This document shows positions 1 through 9,105 of a stretch of DNA of 64,000 nt, one piece after another. The position numbers were made by a program, and so were the translations under genes. The stretch comes from Thiohalocapsa sp963695445 (GTDB lineage Bacteria > Pseudomonadota > Gammaproteobacteria > Chromatiales > Chromatiaceae): contig CAVOGV010000033.1 of assembly GCA_963695445.1 (NCBI GenBank), positions 1 through 64,000 of the forward strand. The letters are read 5' to 3'. Positions within the stretch are counted from its first letter, which is position 1. Each line of letters opens with the position of its first letter. Below the pieces are notes generated by a model. The model searched no databases and had not been told where the DNA came from. It saw only the letters and a program-made list of their open reading frames with translations.

Positions 1-179
1 ATGAAAAGTGTGTGAAATGCCGCAACTGGGCGTTTCAGTTGCCTGTCTCATCTTGACTTTCGACCCGCGATCCAGTGTTATTGCGCGCTGGTGTGTCGGG
101 GACGATGCGCCGACAAAATCTAGGGTTACTAAACCCACACGCTTGTTCTCTTTATTTCCCAGCTCGCTTTGGGGGTTCT

Positions 180-1628
180 ATGGAAGCCACAGCTGATCGG
201 GTAGCCGAACAGAAGTACAACTTCGACGTTGTGCGCTGGTTCACCGTGATGGCAGTCGTCTACCTTGTTGTGGGTGCTGCGGTCGGTGTCTATATCGCGT
301 CGGAACTGGCTTGGCCGTTCCTGAATTTCGACAGTCCGTATCTGTCGTTCGGGCGTCTACGCCCAGTCCATACCAACGCGGTCATCTTCGCGTTCGGCGG
401 CTGTACCCTGATGGGGACTGCCTTCTACACGGTTCAGCGGACCTGTGGCGTCAAGCTGTGGAGCGAGAAACTCGCCTGGTTCACCTTCTGGGGCTGGAAT
501 GCCATCATCGTGCTGGCGGTTATCACGCTGCCCCTGGGCTTAACGCAGTCCAAGGAGTACGCCGAGCTGGAGTGGCCGATCGATATCCTGATCGCCGTCG
601 TGTGGCTGGCGTTCACGATCAACTTCATCATGACCATCTCCATCCGCAAGACCTCGCACATCTATGTGTCGAACTGGTTCTTCCTCGGCATGATGGTCAT
701 GATCGTCTACCTGCATGTCGTCAACAGCCTTGCCATACCAGTGGGCGTGTTTAAGTCCTACAGCCTGTTCTCGGGTGTGCAGGACGCGATGATCCAGTGG
801 TGGTGGGGCCACAATGCGGTGGGCTTCTACCTGACCGCCGGCTTCCTCGGCATCATGTACTACTTCGTGCCGAAGCAGGCCAACCGTCCGGTCTACTCGT
901 ACCGGCTGTCGGTTATCCATTTCTGGGCGCTGATGTTCGGCTACGTGTGGCTCGGCGCGCACCATCTGCAGTACACCGCGCTGCCGGACTGGACCGGTTC
1001 GTTGGGCGCCGCGGTGTCGCTGGCCATGATCATCCCGTCCTGGGGTGGTGCCGTCAACGGAATGATGACGCTCTCCGGCGCCTGGGACAAGCTGCGCACC
1101 GACTACGTGCTCCGCTTCCTGATCATCGCGCTCGCTTTCTACGCCATGTCCACCTTCGAAGGTCCGGTCATGTCGCTGAAGACGGTCAACGCACTGTCTC
1201 ACTACACCGACTGGACCATCGGTCACGTGCATTCAGGCGCGCTGGGTTGGGTCGCCGGTATCTCGATCGGCGCCATCTATCACCTGATGACCCGCCTGTG
1301 GCACACGGAGATGTGGTCCGAGAAGCTGGTTAACGTCCACTTCTGGACGGCGACCATCGGCACCGTGATCTACGTCGTCGCCATGTGGGTGTCGGGCATC
1401 ATGCAGGGCCTGATGTGGCGGGCCTACGACGAATACGGCACGCTCGCCTACACCTTCGTCGAGTCGGTTGCCGCGATGCATCCTTACTACGCCATGCGCG
1501 CGGTCGGCGGCGGCATCTTCCTGTTCGGCGCGATCATCATGTTGTTCAACGTGCTGATGACCGTGCTCAAGGCCAACAATGAAGGCAGCCTGCGCGAAGC
1601 ACGCGGCGTTGCAGCGGCGGCAGCATGA
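180..1628 (+). CDS. ccoN: cbb3-type cytochrome c oxidase subunit I (CcoN)
   Basis: Catalytic heme-copper subunit of the high-affinity cbb3 oxidase, reducing O2 to water in the inner membrane under low oxygen. The protein is a 482-residue polytopic membrane protein with typical motifs: FAFGGCTLMGT in the early helices, WWWGHNAVGF around the CuB histidine region and GHVHSGALGWV near the C-terminus. An upstream in-frame ATG at 75 would add 35 residues that do not look like CcoN; the ATG at 180 follows a G-rich Shine-Dalgarno-like stretch and gives the usual family length. It is the first gene of a ccoNOQP operon, with ccoO 67 nt downstream. Identity is secure. Confidence 0.97.
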   Translation: MEATADRVAEQKYNFDVVRWFTVMAVVYLVVGAAVGVYIASELAWPFLNFDSPYLSFGRLRPVHTNAVIFAFGGCTLMGTAFYTVQRTCGVKLWSEKLAWFTFWGWNAIIVLAVITLPLGLTQSKEYAELEWPIDILIAVVWLAFTINFIMTISIRKTSHIYVSNWFFLGMMVMIVYLHVVNSLAIPVGVFKSYSLFSGVQDAMIQWWWGHNAVGFYLTAGFLGIMYYFVPKQANRPVYSYRLSVIHFWALMFGYVWLGAHHLQYTALPDWTGSLGAAVSLAMIIPSWGGAVNGMMTLSGAWDKLRTDYVLRFLIIALAFYAMSTFEGPVMSLKTVNALSHYTDWTIGHVHSGALGWVAGISIGAIYHLMTRLWHTEMWSEKLVNVHFWTATIGTVIYVVAMWVSGIMQGLMWRAYDEYGTLAYTFVESVAAMHPYYAMRAVGGGIFLFGAIIMLFNVLMTVLKANNEGSLREARGVAAAAA

Positions 1629-1695
1629 TTCCGGCATGCCGCAGCAAACGCCGGGGCCGCGACAGAGATCCGACTAACGCAGGAGAAAGCTGACA

Positions 1696-2448
1696 ATGGC
1701 AGACCAAAATAAACCACCGAAGGGCATACAGGAGCGCATGGAGCGCAATATCTGGGCACTGCTCATCGTGGTCGCGATGGTGCTCTCGGTCGGCGGTATC
1801 GTCGAGATCGTGCCGCTGTTCTATCTGAAGAGTACCGAGGAGGCCAACCGCTTCCCGGAGATCGTCTGGAATCGTGATAACCCCGGCTCACAGCCGATCG
1901 TCACGGTGAATGCCGAGGGCAAGGAACAATGGAACTGGAAGGCGGGCGACGGCATTCGCCCCTACACCGCGCTAGAACTTGCCGGGCGAGATGTGTATCA
2001 GCGCGAAGGCTGTTACCTGTGCCATTCGCAGCAGGTGCGGCCGTTCCGCGACGAGCGGGAGCGGTATGGTCACTATTCGCTGGCTTCCGAGTCGATGTTC
2101 GACCATCCGTTTCAGTGGGGCTCCAAGCGCACCGGTCCGGACATGGCGCGCGTTGGCGGTAAGTACTCGGACGAGTGGCATCGTCAGCACCTGATGGCGC
2201 CGCGCTCGGTGGTCCCGGAATCGATCATGCCGAACTATCCGTGGCTTGCCGAGCGGCCGGTCAAGGGTTCACGCATGCAGCGTCATATGCGGGGCCTCAG
2301 GGCGATCGGCGTGCCCTACAGCGATGCCGATATCGAGACCGCTCCGGCACTTGTCGAGGGCAAGACCGAGATGGACGCGATGATCGCCTATCTGCAGGTT
2401 CTTGGCACCATGGCCAAGCTGGAACCCGGCGTCGAATACCGGCAATAG
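1696..2448 (+). CDS. ccoO: cbb3-type cytochrome c oxidase subunit II (CcoO)
   Basis: Membrane-anchored monoheme cytochrome c subunit that passes electrons from CcoP to CcoN. The 250-residue product has one N-terminal transmembrane helix (about residues 18-40) and a single CxxCH heme-binding site (CYLCH, residues 106-110) followed by SQQVRPF, a CcoO hallmark; a distal Met ligand is probably in the IMPNYPWL segment. The start has an AGGAGAAAG Shine-Dalgarno. It lies between ccoN and ccoQ on the same strand with a single base separating its stop from the ccoQ start, implying translational coupling. Confidence 0.97.
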   Translation: MADQNKPPKGIQERMERNIWALLIVVAMVLSVGGIVEIVPLFYLKSTEEANRFPEIVWNRDNPGSQPIVTVNAEGKEQWNWKAGDGIRPYTALELAGRDVYQREGCYLCHSQQVRPFRDERERYGHYSLASESMFDHPFQWGSKRTGPDMARVGGKYSDEWHRQHLMAPRSVVPESIMPNYPWLAERPVKGSRMQRHMRGLRAIGVPYSDADIETAPALVEGKTEMDAMIAYLQVLGTMAKLEPGVEYRQ

Positions 2449-2449
2449 C

Positions 2450-2656
2450 ATGTTGGAGTACTTCCAAACCGATTGGGAGGCGATGACGGCCACCGACTGG
2501 GTCGGGACGATTCTGACGGTCGTCATCTTCGTCCTGATGCTCGTTGCCTATTTCCAGGTATTTCGGCCAAAGAACCGGGATTCGCTCGAAGCGAAAAAGC
2601 ATATCCCGTTCGATGAAGATCACGCGGACATCGGAGAAAACGATGGCGGAAAATAA
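2450..2656 (+). CDS. ccoQ: cbb3-type oxidase small subunit CcoQ
   Basis: Small (68 aa) single-helix subunit that stabilises the cbb3 complex. The predicted transmembrane segment is at about residues 18-36, followed by a charged cytoplasmic tail containing FRPKNR and many acidic residues, as in the CcoQ/FixQ family. Its ATG follows the ccoO stop by one base and its 3' end overlaps the ccoP start by 14 nt, typical of a tightly coupled ccoNOQP operon. The size and position make the call secure although the sequence is short. Confidence 0.9.
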   Translation: MLEYFQTDWEAMTATDWVGTILTVVIFVLMLVAYFQVFRPKNRDSLEAKKHIPFDEDHADIGENDGGK

Positions 2657-3563
2657 CCCCTTTCCCGGCGAAAACAATACCGGGCATTTCTGGGACGACA
2701 ACCTACGGGAACTCAAGAATCCACCCCCGAAGTGGTGGATGATCGCGCTCTGGGCCTCGCTTGCCTGGTTTATCGCCTACACCGTGTTGTATCCATCTTG
2801 GCCCATGCCTTGGAAAACCGGGGACGGCGAAGGCTTTACCAAGGGTATTCTCGGCTGGACCTCGATTGGGGAATACCAGAAAGGCGTCGAACAGGTCGCT
2901 GCCGTTCGGGCGCCCTTTGATGAAAAGATTGCCGGCATGACACCGGAGCAGATCCTGGCGGACCCGGGGCTGACGCAGTACACGCTGGCATCGTCGAAGG
3001 TGTTGTTCGGCGATTACTGCTCGGCCTGTCATGGCAGTGGCGGTCAGGGCAACCCGGGCTATCCAGTGCTGGCCGATGACGACTGGCTCTATGGCGGCAC
3101 GCTGGCCAAGATCACGGAATCCATCACCAATGGCCGTAAGGGCGCGATGACGGCCCACGCGACGATCCTGAGCGAGCAGGAAGTCGATACCATGGCCAAT
3201 TTCGTCGTGGAGCTCAGCGAAGGCGGCAAGGGCAGCGATGAAGGTTGGGCGATTTATAACAGTAAGGGCTGCAGCGCCTGTCACGGGGCCGCCGGAAATG
3301 GCATCCTCGCCGAACTTCCAGACGGCACCATCGTCACGGTGGGTGCGGCCAATCTCACGGACGCGATCTGGCGGTTCGAGCCAGGCGGTTATGAGAGCGC
3401 CAAGCACACAATCCTGTACGGCGTGAATCAGCCCGGTGTCGAGCAGACCCGTGATGCGGTGATGCCCGCCTTTGCACAGCTCGGGCAACTTGACGGCAAG
3501 TTGACGCCGGATCAGATCAAGATGCTGACGGTGTATGTGCATGCGTTGGGCGGCGGAACTTAG
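2643..3563 (+). CDS. ccoP: cbb3-type cytochrome c oxidase subunit III (CcoP)
   Basis: Diheme cytochrome c subunit that receives electrons from soluble or membrane c-type cytochromes and hands them to CcoO. The 306-residue protein has an N-terminal hydrophobic helix (about residues 32-50) and two CxxCH motifs, both CSACH (residues 126-130 and 210-214), each in a cytochrome c domain. The ATG inside the end of ccoQ is preceded by a GGAG element and gives the canonical MAENNPFPGENNTGHFWD N-terminus (FixP_N). It completes the four-gene oxidase operon. Confidence 0.96.
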   Translation: MAENNPFPGENNTGHFWDDNLRELKNPPPKWWMIALWASLAWFIAYTVLYPSWPMPWKTGDGEGFTKGILGWTSIGEYQKGVEQVAAVRAPFDEKIAGMTPEQILADPGLTQYTLASSKVLFGDYCSACHGSGGQGNPGYPVLADDDWLYGGTLAKITESITNGRKGAMTAHATILSEQEVDTMANFVVELSEGGKGSDEGWAIYNSKGCSACHGAAGNGILAELPDGTIVTVGAANLTDAIWRFEPGGYESAKHTILYGVNQPGVEQTRDAVMPAFAQLGQLDGKLTPDQIKMLTVYVHALGGGT

Positions 3564-3671
3564 CCACGTTTCGCTAGCCGTCATGGTCATTTACGCACGG
3601 CTGGTCAGGACATGGCCGAGCCGCTGCGTGACGCGAATGCTGAACAGAAGAGTGAGGCGAGGAGGATACAA

Positions 3672-3806
3672 ATGCACCTAGATGCCGTGTTCTGGGGTTC
3701 GATCATCAGTGTGCTGATTGCGATCGTCATCTTTATTTATCTCGGCTTCAAGGTGGTGAAGCTGATGAATGCGGATGCCGAGCGGCACAAGAGCGAACAG
3801 CAATAA
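3672..3806 (+). CDS. small single-transmembrane protein following ccoP
   Basis: A 44-residue peptide starting MHLDAVFWGSII, almost entirely one transmembrane helix (about residues 6-28) with a short charged C-terminal tail ending KSEQQ. The start was chosen at 3672 because a strong GGAGGA Shine-Dalgarno sits just upstream; an in-frame ATG 60 nt earlier lacks one. It lies between ccoP and a rho-independent terminator, so it is co-transcribed with the oxidase. Small extra cbb3 subunits (for example CcoM in Pseudomonas stutzeri) are known, but I cannot establish homology by eye; it may equally be an assembly peptide. Confidence 0.65.
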   Translation: MHLDAVFWGSIISVLIAIVIFIYLGFKVVKLMNADAERHKSEQQ

Positions 3807-3883
3807 GCAAGGCGACAGTCAGATAGAGTAAGTTGATGAAGGTCAAAAGCGAAAGGCTAAAAGCTGAGAGGCGGAGGAGAGAA

Positions 3884-3909
3884 GGGGGATCTTGTATCCC
3901 CCTTTTTTT
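3884..3909 (+). terminator. rho-independent terminator of the ccoNOQP operon
   Basis: Perfect 7-bp stem GGGGGAT/ATCCCCC with a 5-nt loop, followed by a run of seven T. It separates the oxidase structural genes from ccoG and the maturation genes, so the latter probably have their own promoter in the following 140 nt. Confidence 0.92.
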
Positions 3910-4049
3910 ATGACCTAATCAACGGTTTTCCTCTGCTTTGATTGTCGAATCGCATTGCTGCGAATACGTTTGAAAGCTAGGCTTGTGGGCATTGGCGGCT
4001 GCCGACCTCGGTGGTGGCAACCGCGCCAGCCTCTACGGGACTTATCACG

Positions 4050-5483
4050 ATGAAGACGAACCAAAATTCGCCCGAAGCTGTTGCGTTGGACGACATCTAC
4101 GCCGAGGCCGAGCAGTGGCAGGTCAATACCGGAAATGAAACCATTCATGCCAAGCGCTTACCGGGTAAATGGCGCACCATCAAGTGGTTGGCTGCGTCCG
4201 TCTGGCTGGTCTTTTTTCTCGGACCCTACCTGACCTGGAACGGCGGCCAAGCGATGTTGTTCGACATCCCCAGCCGTCAGTACCATCTGTTCGGCGCAAC
4301 GGTGCTGCCGCAGGACTTCTGGATGCTGTCGCTGCTGTTGCTGTTTTTTGCCATTTTGCTCGCTGTGTTGACGGCGCTGGCGGGTCGAGTCTACTGCGGC
4401 TATTTCTGCTTCCAAACGGTCTGGACCGATGTCTTCACGTGGATCGAGGAGAAGCTGGAGGGCACGCCCGCCCAGCGCCGAAAGTTGGATGCGGCCCCGG
4501 CCAATGCGCGCAAGGTCACGCTGAAATTCGTCAAACATCTGGCGTGGATGCTGATCGGGTTTGCGACTGGCTTTAGCTTTGTTGCTTGGTTCTATGGCGC
4601 AGGCCCGCTGTGGCGGGACTTCTTCGTCGGCGATGCCAACGCCGCGGCCTATGCCGCGGTCGCGCTGTTTACGGTGGGCACCTACGTGCTGGCCGGTTGG
4701 CTGCGGGAGCAGACCTGTTTCTGGCTGTGCCCCTATGCGCGCATCCAGGGCGTCATGCTTGATCGGCAGACCCTGGTGCCAACCTACGACGTCGACCGCG
4801 GCGAGCCGCGTGGTCGCGTGAAGAAGGGCGAGACGGAACAGACCCGTAGCACCGGCGACTGCGTTGATTGCAATCAGTGCGTTGCGGTTTGCCCAACCGG
4901 GGTCGACATACGGCAGGGGCAGCAGGAGGGGTGCATCACCTGCGGTCTGTGCATCGACGCCTGCGATGCGGTGATGGATAAGGTGGGCCGGCCGCGAGGC
5001 CTGGTCCGCTATGCGTCTCTGGACGAGATAGAGGGCAAGCCGGTCAAGCGCTTGCTGCTGCGACCGCGGGTGTGGGTCTACACCTTTATCCTGACGGTGG
5101 CGCTATCGGGCATCATCTATGGCCTGTCGACCTTGTCTGCACTTGATTTGAAGGTATTGCACGAGCGTGCGCCGTTGTTCGTGCAACTGAGCGACGGTTC
5201 CATTCAGAACAAGTACACCCTGAAGCTGTTGAACAAGGCCAATGATGATCTGCTGGTGACAATCTCCGCCGAGAGTTCGGTGCCGATCGAACTGATTGGC
5301 GCCGAGGAGCCGTTCAAGATCAAGCATGGCGAGGTCACGCCGGCCATCGTCTTCGTCAAGATCAAGCGTAAGGAATTGGTTTCCGAGAGCGTACCGGTCA
5401 CCTTCTACGCACAGGCGCAACTTCCGACCGGGGTGGATGTCTCGACGGAACGTGAAAGTGCATTCTTCGGACCGAGGCGTTAG
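4050..5483 (+). CDS. ccoG: cbb3 oxidase accessory/copper protein CcoG (FixG/RdxA family)
   Basis: Membrane-bound ferredoxin-like protein; members of the family reduce Cu(II) to Cu(I) for cbb3 assembly. The 477-residue product has hydrophobic helices in the N-terminal half (for example around residues 48-65 and 90-115), a YCGYFCFQTVW motif, two 4Fe-4S clusters in the segment with CVDCNQCVAVCPTG and CITCGLCIDACD, another transmembrane helix near residues 345-365 and a C-terminal Ig-like FixG_C domain. The start at 4050 gives the normal length; an in-frame alternative lies 39 nt upstream. It begins the ccoGHIS cluster, two bases ahead of ccoH. Confidence 0.95.
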   Translation: MKTNQNSPEAVALDDIYAEAEQWQVNTGNETIHAKRLPGKWRTIKWLAASVWLVFFLGPYLTWNGGQAMLFDIPSRQYHLFGATVLPQDFWMLSLLLLFFAILLAVLTALAGRVYCGYFCFQTVWTDVFTWIEEKLEGTPAQRRKLDAAPANARKVTLKFVKHLAWMLIGFATGFSFVAWFYGAGPLWRDFFVGDANAAAYAAVALFTVGTYVLAGWLREQTCFWLCPYARIQGVMLDRQTLVPTYDVDRGEPRGRVKKGETEQTRSTGDCVDCNQCVAVCPTGVDIRQGQQEGCITCGLCIDACDAVMDKVGRPRGLVRYASLDEIEGKPVKRLLLRPRVWVYTFILTVALSGIIYGLSTLSALDLKVLHERAPLFVQLSDGSIQNKYTLKLLNKANDDLLVTISAESSVPIELIGAEEPFKIKHGEVTPAIVFVKIKRKELVSESVPVTFYAQAQLPTGVDVSTERESAFFGPRR

Positions 5484-5485
5484 AT

Positions 5486-6007
5486 ATGAATCAGGCTACC
5501 ACCGCTGCTGTAAAATCCGGCTCCGCTTGGCGCAGCCCCTGGGTGATCGGGTGGCTTGCGCTGCTCGGGGTCGTGCTCGCGGTCAACGCGGTCATGATCT
5601 TCCTCGCCTTCGCGACCAACCCTGGACTGGTGCGCGCCGATTATTACGAGGGTGGCCGTGAGGTCGAGCGCACGATTGCCTCGCGACTGGAGGAGGGGCC
5701 AGGCTGGACCATGACCATCGACACGCCGGAGGGCGTGCAGGAAGACCGGGCGACCGTTGTTCGGTTTTTCGTCGTCGACAAGGCGGGGCAACCGGCGACA
5801 CCCGAGGCAGTCACCTACTATGCCTACCGGCCATCGGATGTCAGTCTCGACTTCGCGCTGCCGATGGTGGAAGAAGCCCCGGGCCGCTATGCGGTTGAAG
5901 TGCGATTCCCGCTCTCGGGGATCTGGGACACGTTGGTCGCGGCGCGCGCCGGTGAGGGCGACGGCGAATATTCGCTGAGCCAACGCGTCAGCGTCTCGCG
6001 GCCCTGA
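5486..6007 (+). CDS. ccoH: FixH/CcoH family cbb3 oxidase assembly protein
   Basis: A 173-residue protein with one N-terminal transmembrane helix (about residues 20-45, containing NAVMIFLAFATNPGLV) and a periplasmic domain beginning with the family signature YYEGG. CcoH/FixH is required for assembly of cbb3 oxidase, probably acting with the copper transporter CcoI. It starts two bases after the ccoG stop and ends 12 bases before ccoI, in the usual gene order. Function is assigned from family and context. Confidence 0.92.
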   Translation: MNQATTAAVKSGSAWRSPWVIGWLALLGVVLAVNAVMIFLAFATNPGLVRADYYEGGREVERTIASRLEEGPGWTMTIDTPEGVQEDRATVVRFFVVDKAGQPATPEAVTYYAYRPSDVSLDFALPMVEEAPGRYAVEVRFPLSGIWDTLVAARAGEGDGEYSLSQRVSVSRP

Positions 6008-6019
6008 TCTCCAGCTATC

Positions 6020-8606
6020 GTGACCGTCGCGGTTGATGGGACGGCAAATCCGGCTTTGTCGGCGGCTGGCTCTGGGTCTGGATCTGGCGCGGACGCGAGT
6101 TGCTTCCACTGTGGGCTGCCGGTGTCCGACGCGGTGCGGGAGACCGCTGTCGTCGACGGTGCTGAGCGCGCCTTCTGCTGCACCGGCTGTCGCTCCGTCT
6201 GCGAGGCCATCTACGCCGCCGGTCTCGACGGCTTCTATCGGCGCACGCCCGAGGGCGAGGTCCTGGGTCCACCGCCGGAGCCACCGAAGCAGCTCGCCCT
6301 GTTTGATCTCGATGAGGTGCAGGAGGAGTTCGTCGACAGTCTCGGCGAGACGCGCGAGATCAATCTGCTGGTGGAAGGTATTCACTGCGCGGCCTGTGTC
6401 TGGCTGATCGAGAACGGTCTCGCCGCCACCCCCGGCGTGCAGGAGGCGCGGGTCAACCTGACCGGGCGACGGCTGCGGCTGAAATGGGACAACGGCCGGG
6501 TGCAACTGTCGCAGGTGCTGCGGCGGCTCGCCGATATCGGCTATGCCGCGGTGCCGTTCGACCCCGATGCGGCGGAGGGTTCGCTGCGGCGCCAGAATCG
6601 GGCGCTGCTCTACCGCATGGCCTTCGCCGGCTTCGCGATGATGAACCTGATGTGGATTTCCATCGCGCTCTATGCTGGCGCCGATGAGGGCGAGTTCCGC
6701 GACATGTTCCATTGGATCGGCTTCCTGATCGCGACGCCGACCCTGGTCTATTCCGGTTGGCCCTTCTACAAGGGCGCCTGGAACGGGCTTGCGTCAGCTG
6801 CACCTGAGCATGGACCTGCCCATCGCCATCGGTGCCTCGATTACCTATCTGTACTCGCTGTATGTCACGCTGTCCGGCAGTGGCCATGTCTACTGGGATA
6901 CGGTCGTGAATTTTCTGTTCGTGATCCTGGTGGGGCGCTATCTGGAGGCCATCTCGAAGCGCCAAGCGGTGTCGTCGACGCAGCGGCTGCTGGACCTGCA
7001 GCCGAAGGTGGCGACCATCCTGCGCGACGGCGAGGAGGCGGTGGTGCCGATTCGGGCCGTGCGCCCGCACGACATCGTGCTGGTGCGCCCCGGCGAGACC
7101 ATCCCGACCGACGCTGTCGTGCTGGCGGGCAGCAGTCGTGTGGACGAATCCATGCTCACCGGCGAGTCGGTGCCGGTGCCCCGGGCGGTCGGCGATCAGG
7201 TCTCCGCCGGCACGCTCAACGGCTCTGGCGTGCTGCGCTTGGAGGTGTCGGGCGTGCTGCGTGACAGCGCCCTGGGGCAGATCATCCGTCTGGTCGAGGA
7301 GGCGCAGGCAAGCAAGTCGCCGATTCAGTGCATGGCGGATCGCATCGTGCCCTGGTTCGTCGCCGTCACACTGACGCTGGCCGCGCTGACCTTTGTCTTC
7401 TGGTTGCGGCAGGACGTCGAGACGGCGCTGATGGCCGCTACCGCCGTCCTCATCATCACCTGTCCCTGTGCGTTTGGCCTGGCCACACCGATGGCCATCG
7501 CCGTCGCCTCCGGGCTCGGTGCCCGCAACGGCATCCTGATCAAGAACGGTGCGGTGCTGGAGACCCTGTCGCAGATCGATCACTACGTCTTCGACAAGAC
7601 CGGCACGGTGACCGAGGGCCGGCCCATGGTCACGACGCTGCGAGACGCGGCAGGCGAATGGCAGATGGAGGTGGATGGCGAAGGGCTGAGCCCCGCGCGG
7701 CGTAGCGCACTTGCCGCGGCGGCCGCGCTGGAGCGTCTGTCGGAGCACCCGTTGGCCCGTGCGGTGACACAGCTCGCCGCTGAGGCGGAGATCGCCTACA
7801 CGGGTATCCCGGTCGGCGAGGTTCGCGTTGAGCCCGGTTTCGGCATTGCGGGCGAGGTTGACGGCAGCACCGTCGTCGTCGGCAACGCCGACTGGCTTCG
7901 GCGTTGCGGCGTGGAGCCGGCGGCCTGGTCTGCGGAAACGGCGCCGGCGGACGGTGTTGCTGCCCTTGGCGTAACGCCGGTGCACTGCGCCATCGATGGG
8001 GCCGAGGTGCTGTGTCTGTCGATCGAGGATCGGCTGCGGCCGGATGCCGCGGAGACCATTCGGCTGCTGCGCGACGATGGCGTGAAGGTGACGCTGTTGA
8101 CCGGCGATCGCCGAGCCGTCGCGGAGCGCATCGCCGCCCAGCTTGGTGGTATCGACGTCATCGCCGAGGTCTTGCCCCAGGACAAGGACCGGGTCGTGGC
8201 GGAATTGCAGCGCGGCGGCCAACGCGTGGCGATGATCGGCGATGGCATCAACGATGCGCCGGCATTGGTGCGGGCCGACGTCGGCATCGCCGTCGGCAGC
8301 GGCACCGATGTCTCCATTGCCAGCGCCGACATCGTGCTGATGAGCAGCGAGTTGATGCGGGTTCGCGATGCGGGGCTGCTGGCGCGGCGGACGCTGCGGG
8401 CCATTCGCCAGAATATCGGCCTGTCCATCGCCTACAATACGGTCATGGTGCCGCTGGCGATGGCGGCGACGATCACGCCGTTGATTGCTGCCGTGTCCAT
8501 GCCGCTGAGTTCGCTGGCGGTGATCGGCAACTCGGCGCGCATCCGCGGTTTGTTCCGATCGAGCGCCCCGGCTTCCGTCCGCGCCAAGACAGCGCTCCGC
8601 GAGTAA
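6020..8606 (+). CDS. ccoI: copper-translocating P-type ATPase CcoI (FixI), with one frameshift
   Basis: P1B-type ATPase supplying copper to the cbb3 oxidase. The N-terminal part carries a zinc-finger-like ATPase domain (CFHCGLP, then CCTGC), an HMA domain with GIHCAACVW and the first helices; the C-terminal part has the CPC metal site (TCPCAFGLATP), the DKTGT phosphorylation motif and GDGINDAP. The reading frame changes near 6789-6790, where CTTGCG appears in place of an expected CTGCGT: removing one T restores a continuous protein of about 860 residues. The GTG start lies 12 nt after ccoH. This is probably a sequencing error, although a genuine lesion cannot be excluded. Confidence 0.93.
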
Positions 8607-8721
8607 ACGGGGATGCGCATTCTCACGCGGCGGCGCCAAATACCCAACCAATCCTGGAAGGGGGAGAAGCGCAACTCGTCGACCCTTTCAGCTGTCTCAC
8701 CGCCAACCTTGCGAGGCATCC

Positions 8722-8904
8722 ATGGAAGTTATCTACGGTCTCATTCCCGGCATGCTGATCCTCGGCCTAGTGGCCGTGGCGGTGCTTTTCTGGGCCGCCC
8801 GCTCGGGTCAGTTCGATGATCTCGACGGCGATGCCCATCGTATTCTGATGGACGATGACCTCGAAAAGCGCGATGCCCGACGCTTTCCGGACGCTGATGA
8901 TTAG
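8722..8904 (+). CDS. ccoS: cbb3-type oxidase assembly protein CcoS
   Basis: A 60-residue single-helix protein (MEVIYGLIPGMLILG start, helix about residues 5-25) with an acidic tail containing FDDLDGDAHRILMDDD, the CcoS signature. CcoS is needed for maturation of the cbb3 oxidase cofactors. It follows ccoI by 115 nt, completing ccoGHIS. Size, position and the conserved tail make this a confident call. Confidence 0.92.
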   Translation: MEVIYGLIPGMLILGLVAVAVLFWAARSGQFDDLDGDAHRILMDDDLEKRDARRFPDADD

Positions 8905-8938
8905 TGACGATTCAAGAACTACCGGTACATCTTCTTTG

Positions 8939-9028
8939 TAACTACGAAACACGCGAAAGACGCGAAAAGGTCGCATATCCAAAGGGGCATGCGCTGTTTT
9001 TCGCGGAATTTCGTGTATTTCGTAGTTT
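8939..9028. repeat. imperfect inverted repeat between ccoS and a convergent antiporter gene
   Basis: The left arm starts AACTACGAAACACGCGAAAG and the right arm ends in its near reverse complement (TTTCGTGTATTTCGTAGTTT), with a spacer of about 30 nt. The arms could form a long imperfect hairpin. The element sits between converging genes, so it may act as a bidirectional transcript end or be a dispersed palindromic repeat. Confidence 0.7.
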
Positions 9029-9105
9029 CTTGTCGTCCGCGCAGTTGTTTCGGTTGTTTCTGTACCGTTCCTTAGCAAACTGCCTGGTAGGTGGTAGGTA
9101 TCGCG

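Noticed and set aside
3938..3952. FNR/Anr box upstream of ccoG
   Set aside because: Only the left half-site TTGAT matches; the right half GAATC does not fit ATCAA.
6453..8651. Long minus-strand open frame opposite ccoI
   Set aside because: Arg/His/Gln-rich shadow translation overlapping a clear P-type ATPase.
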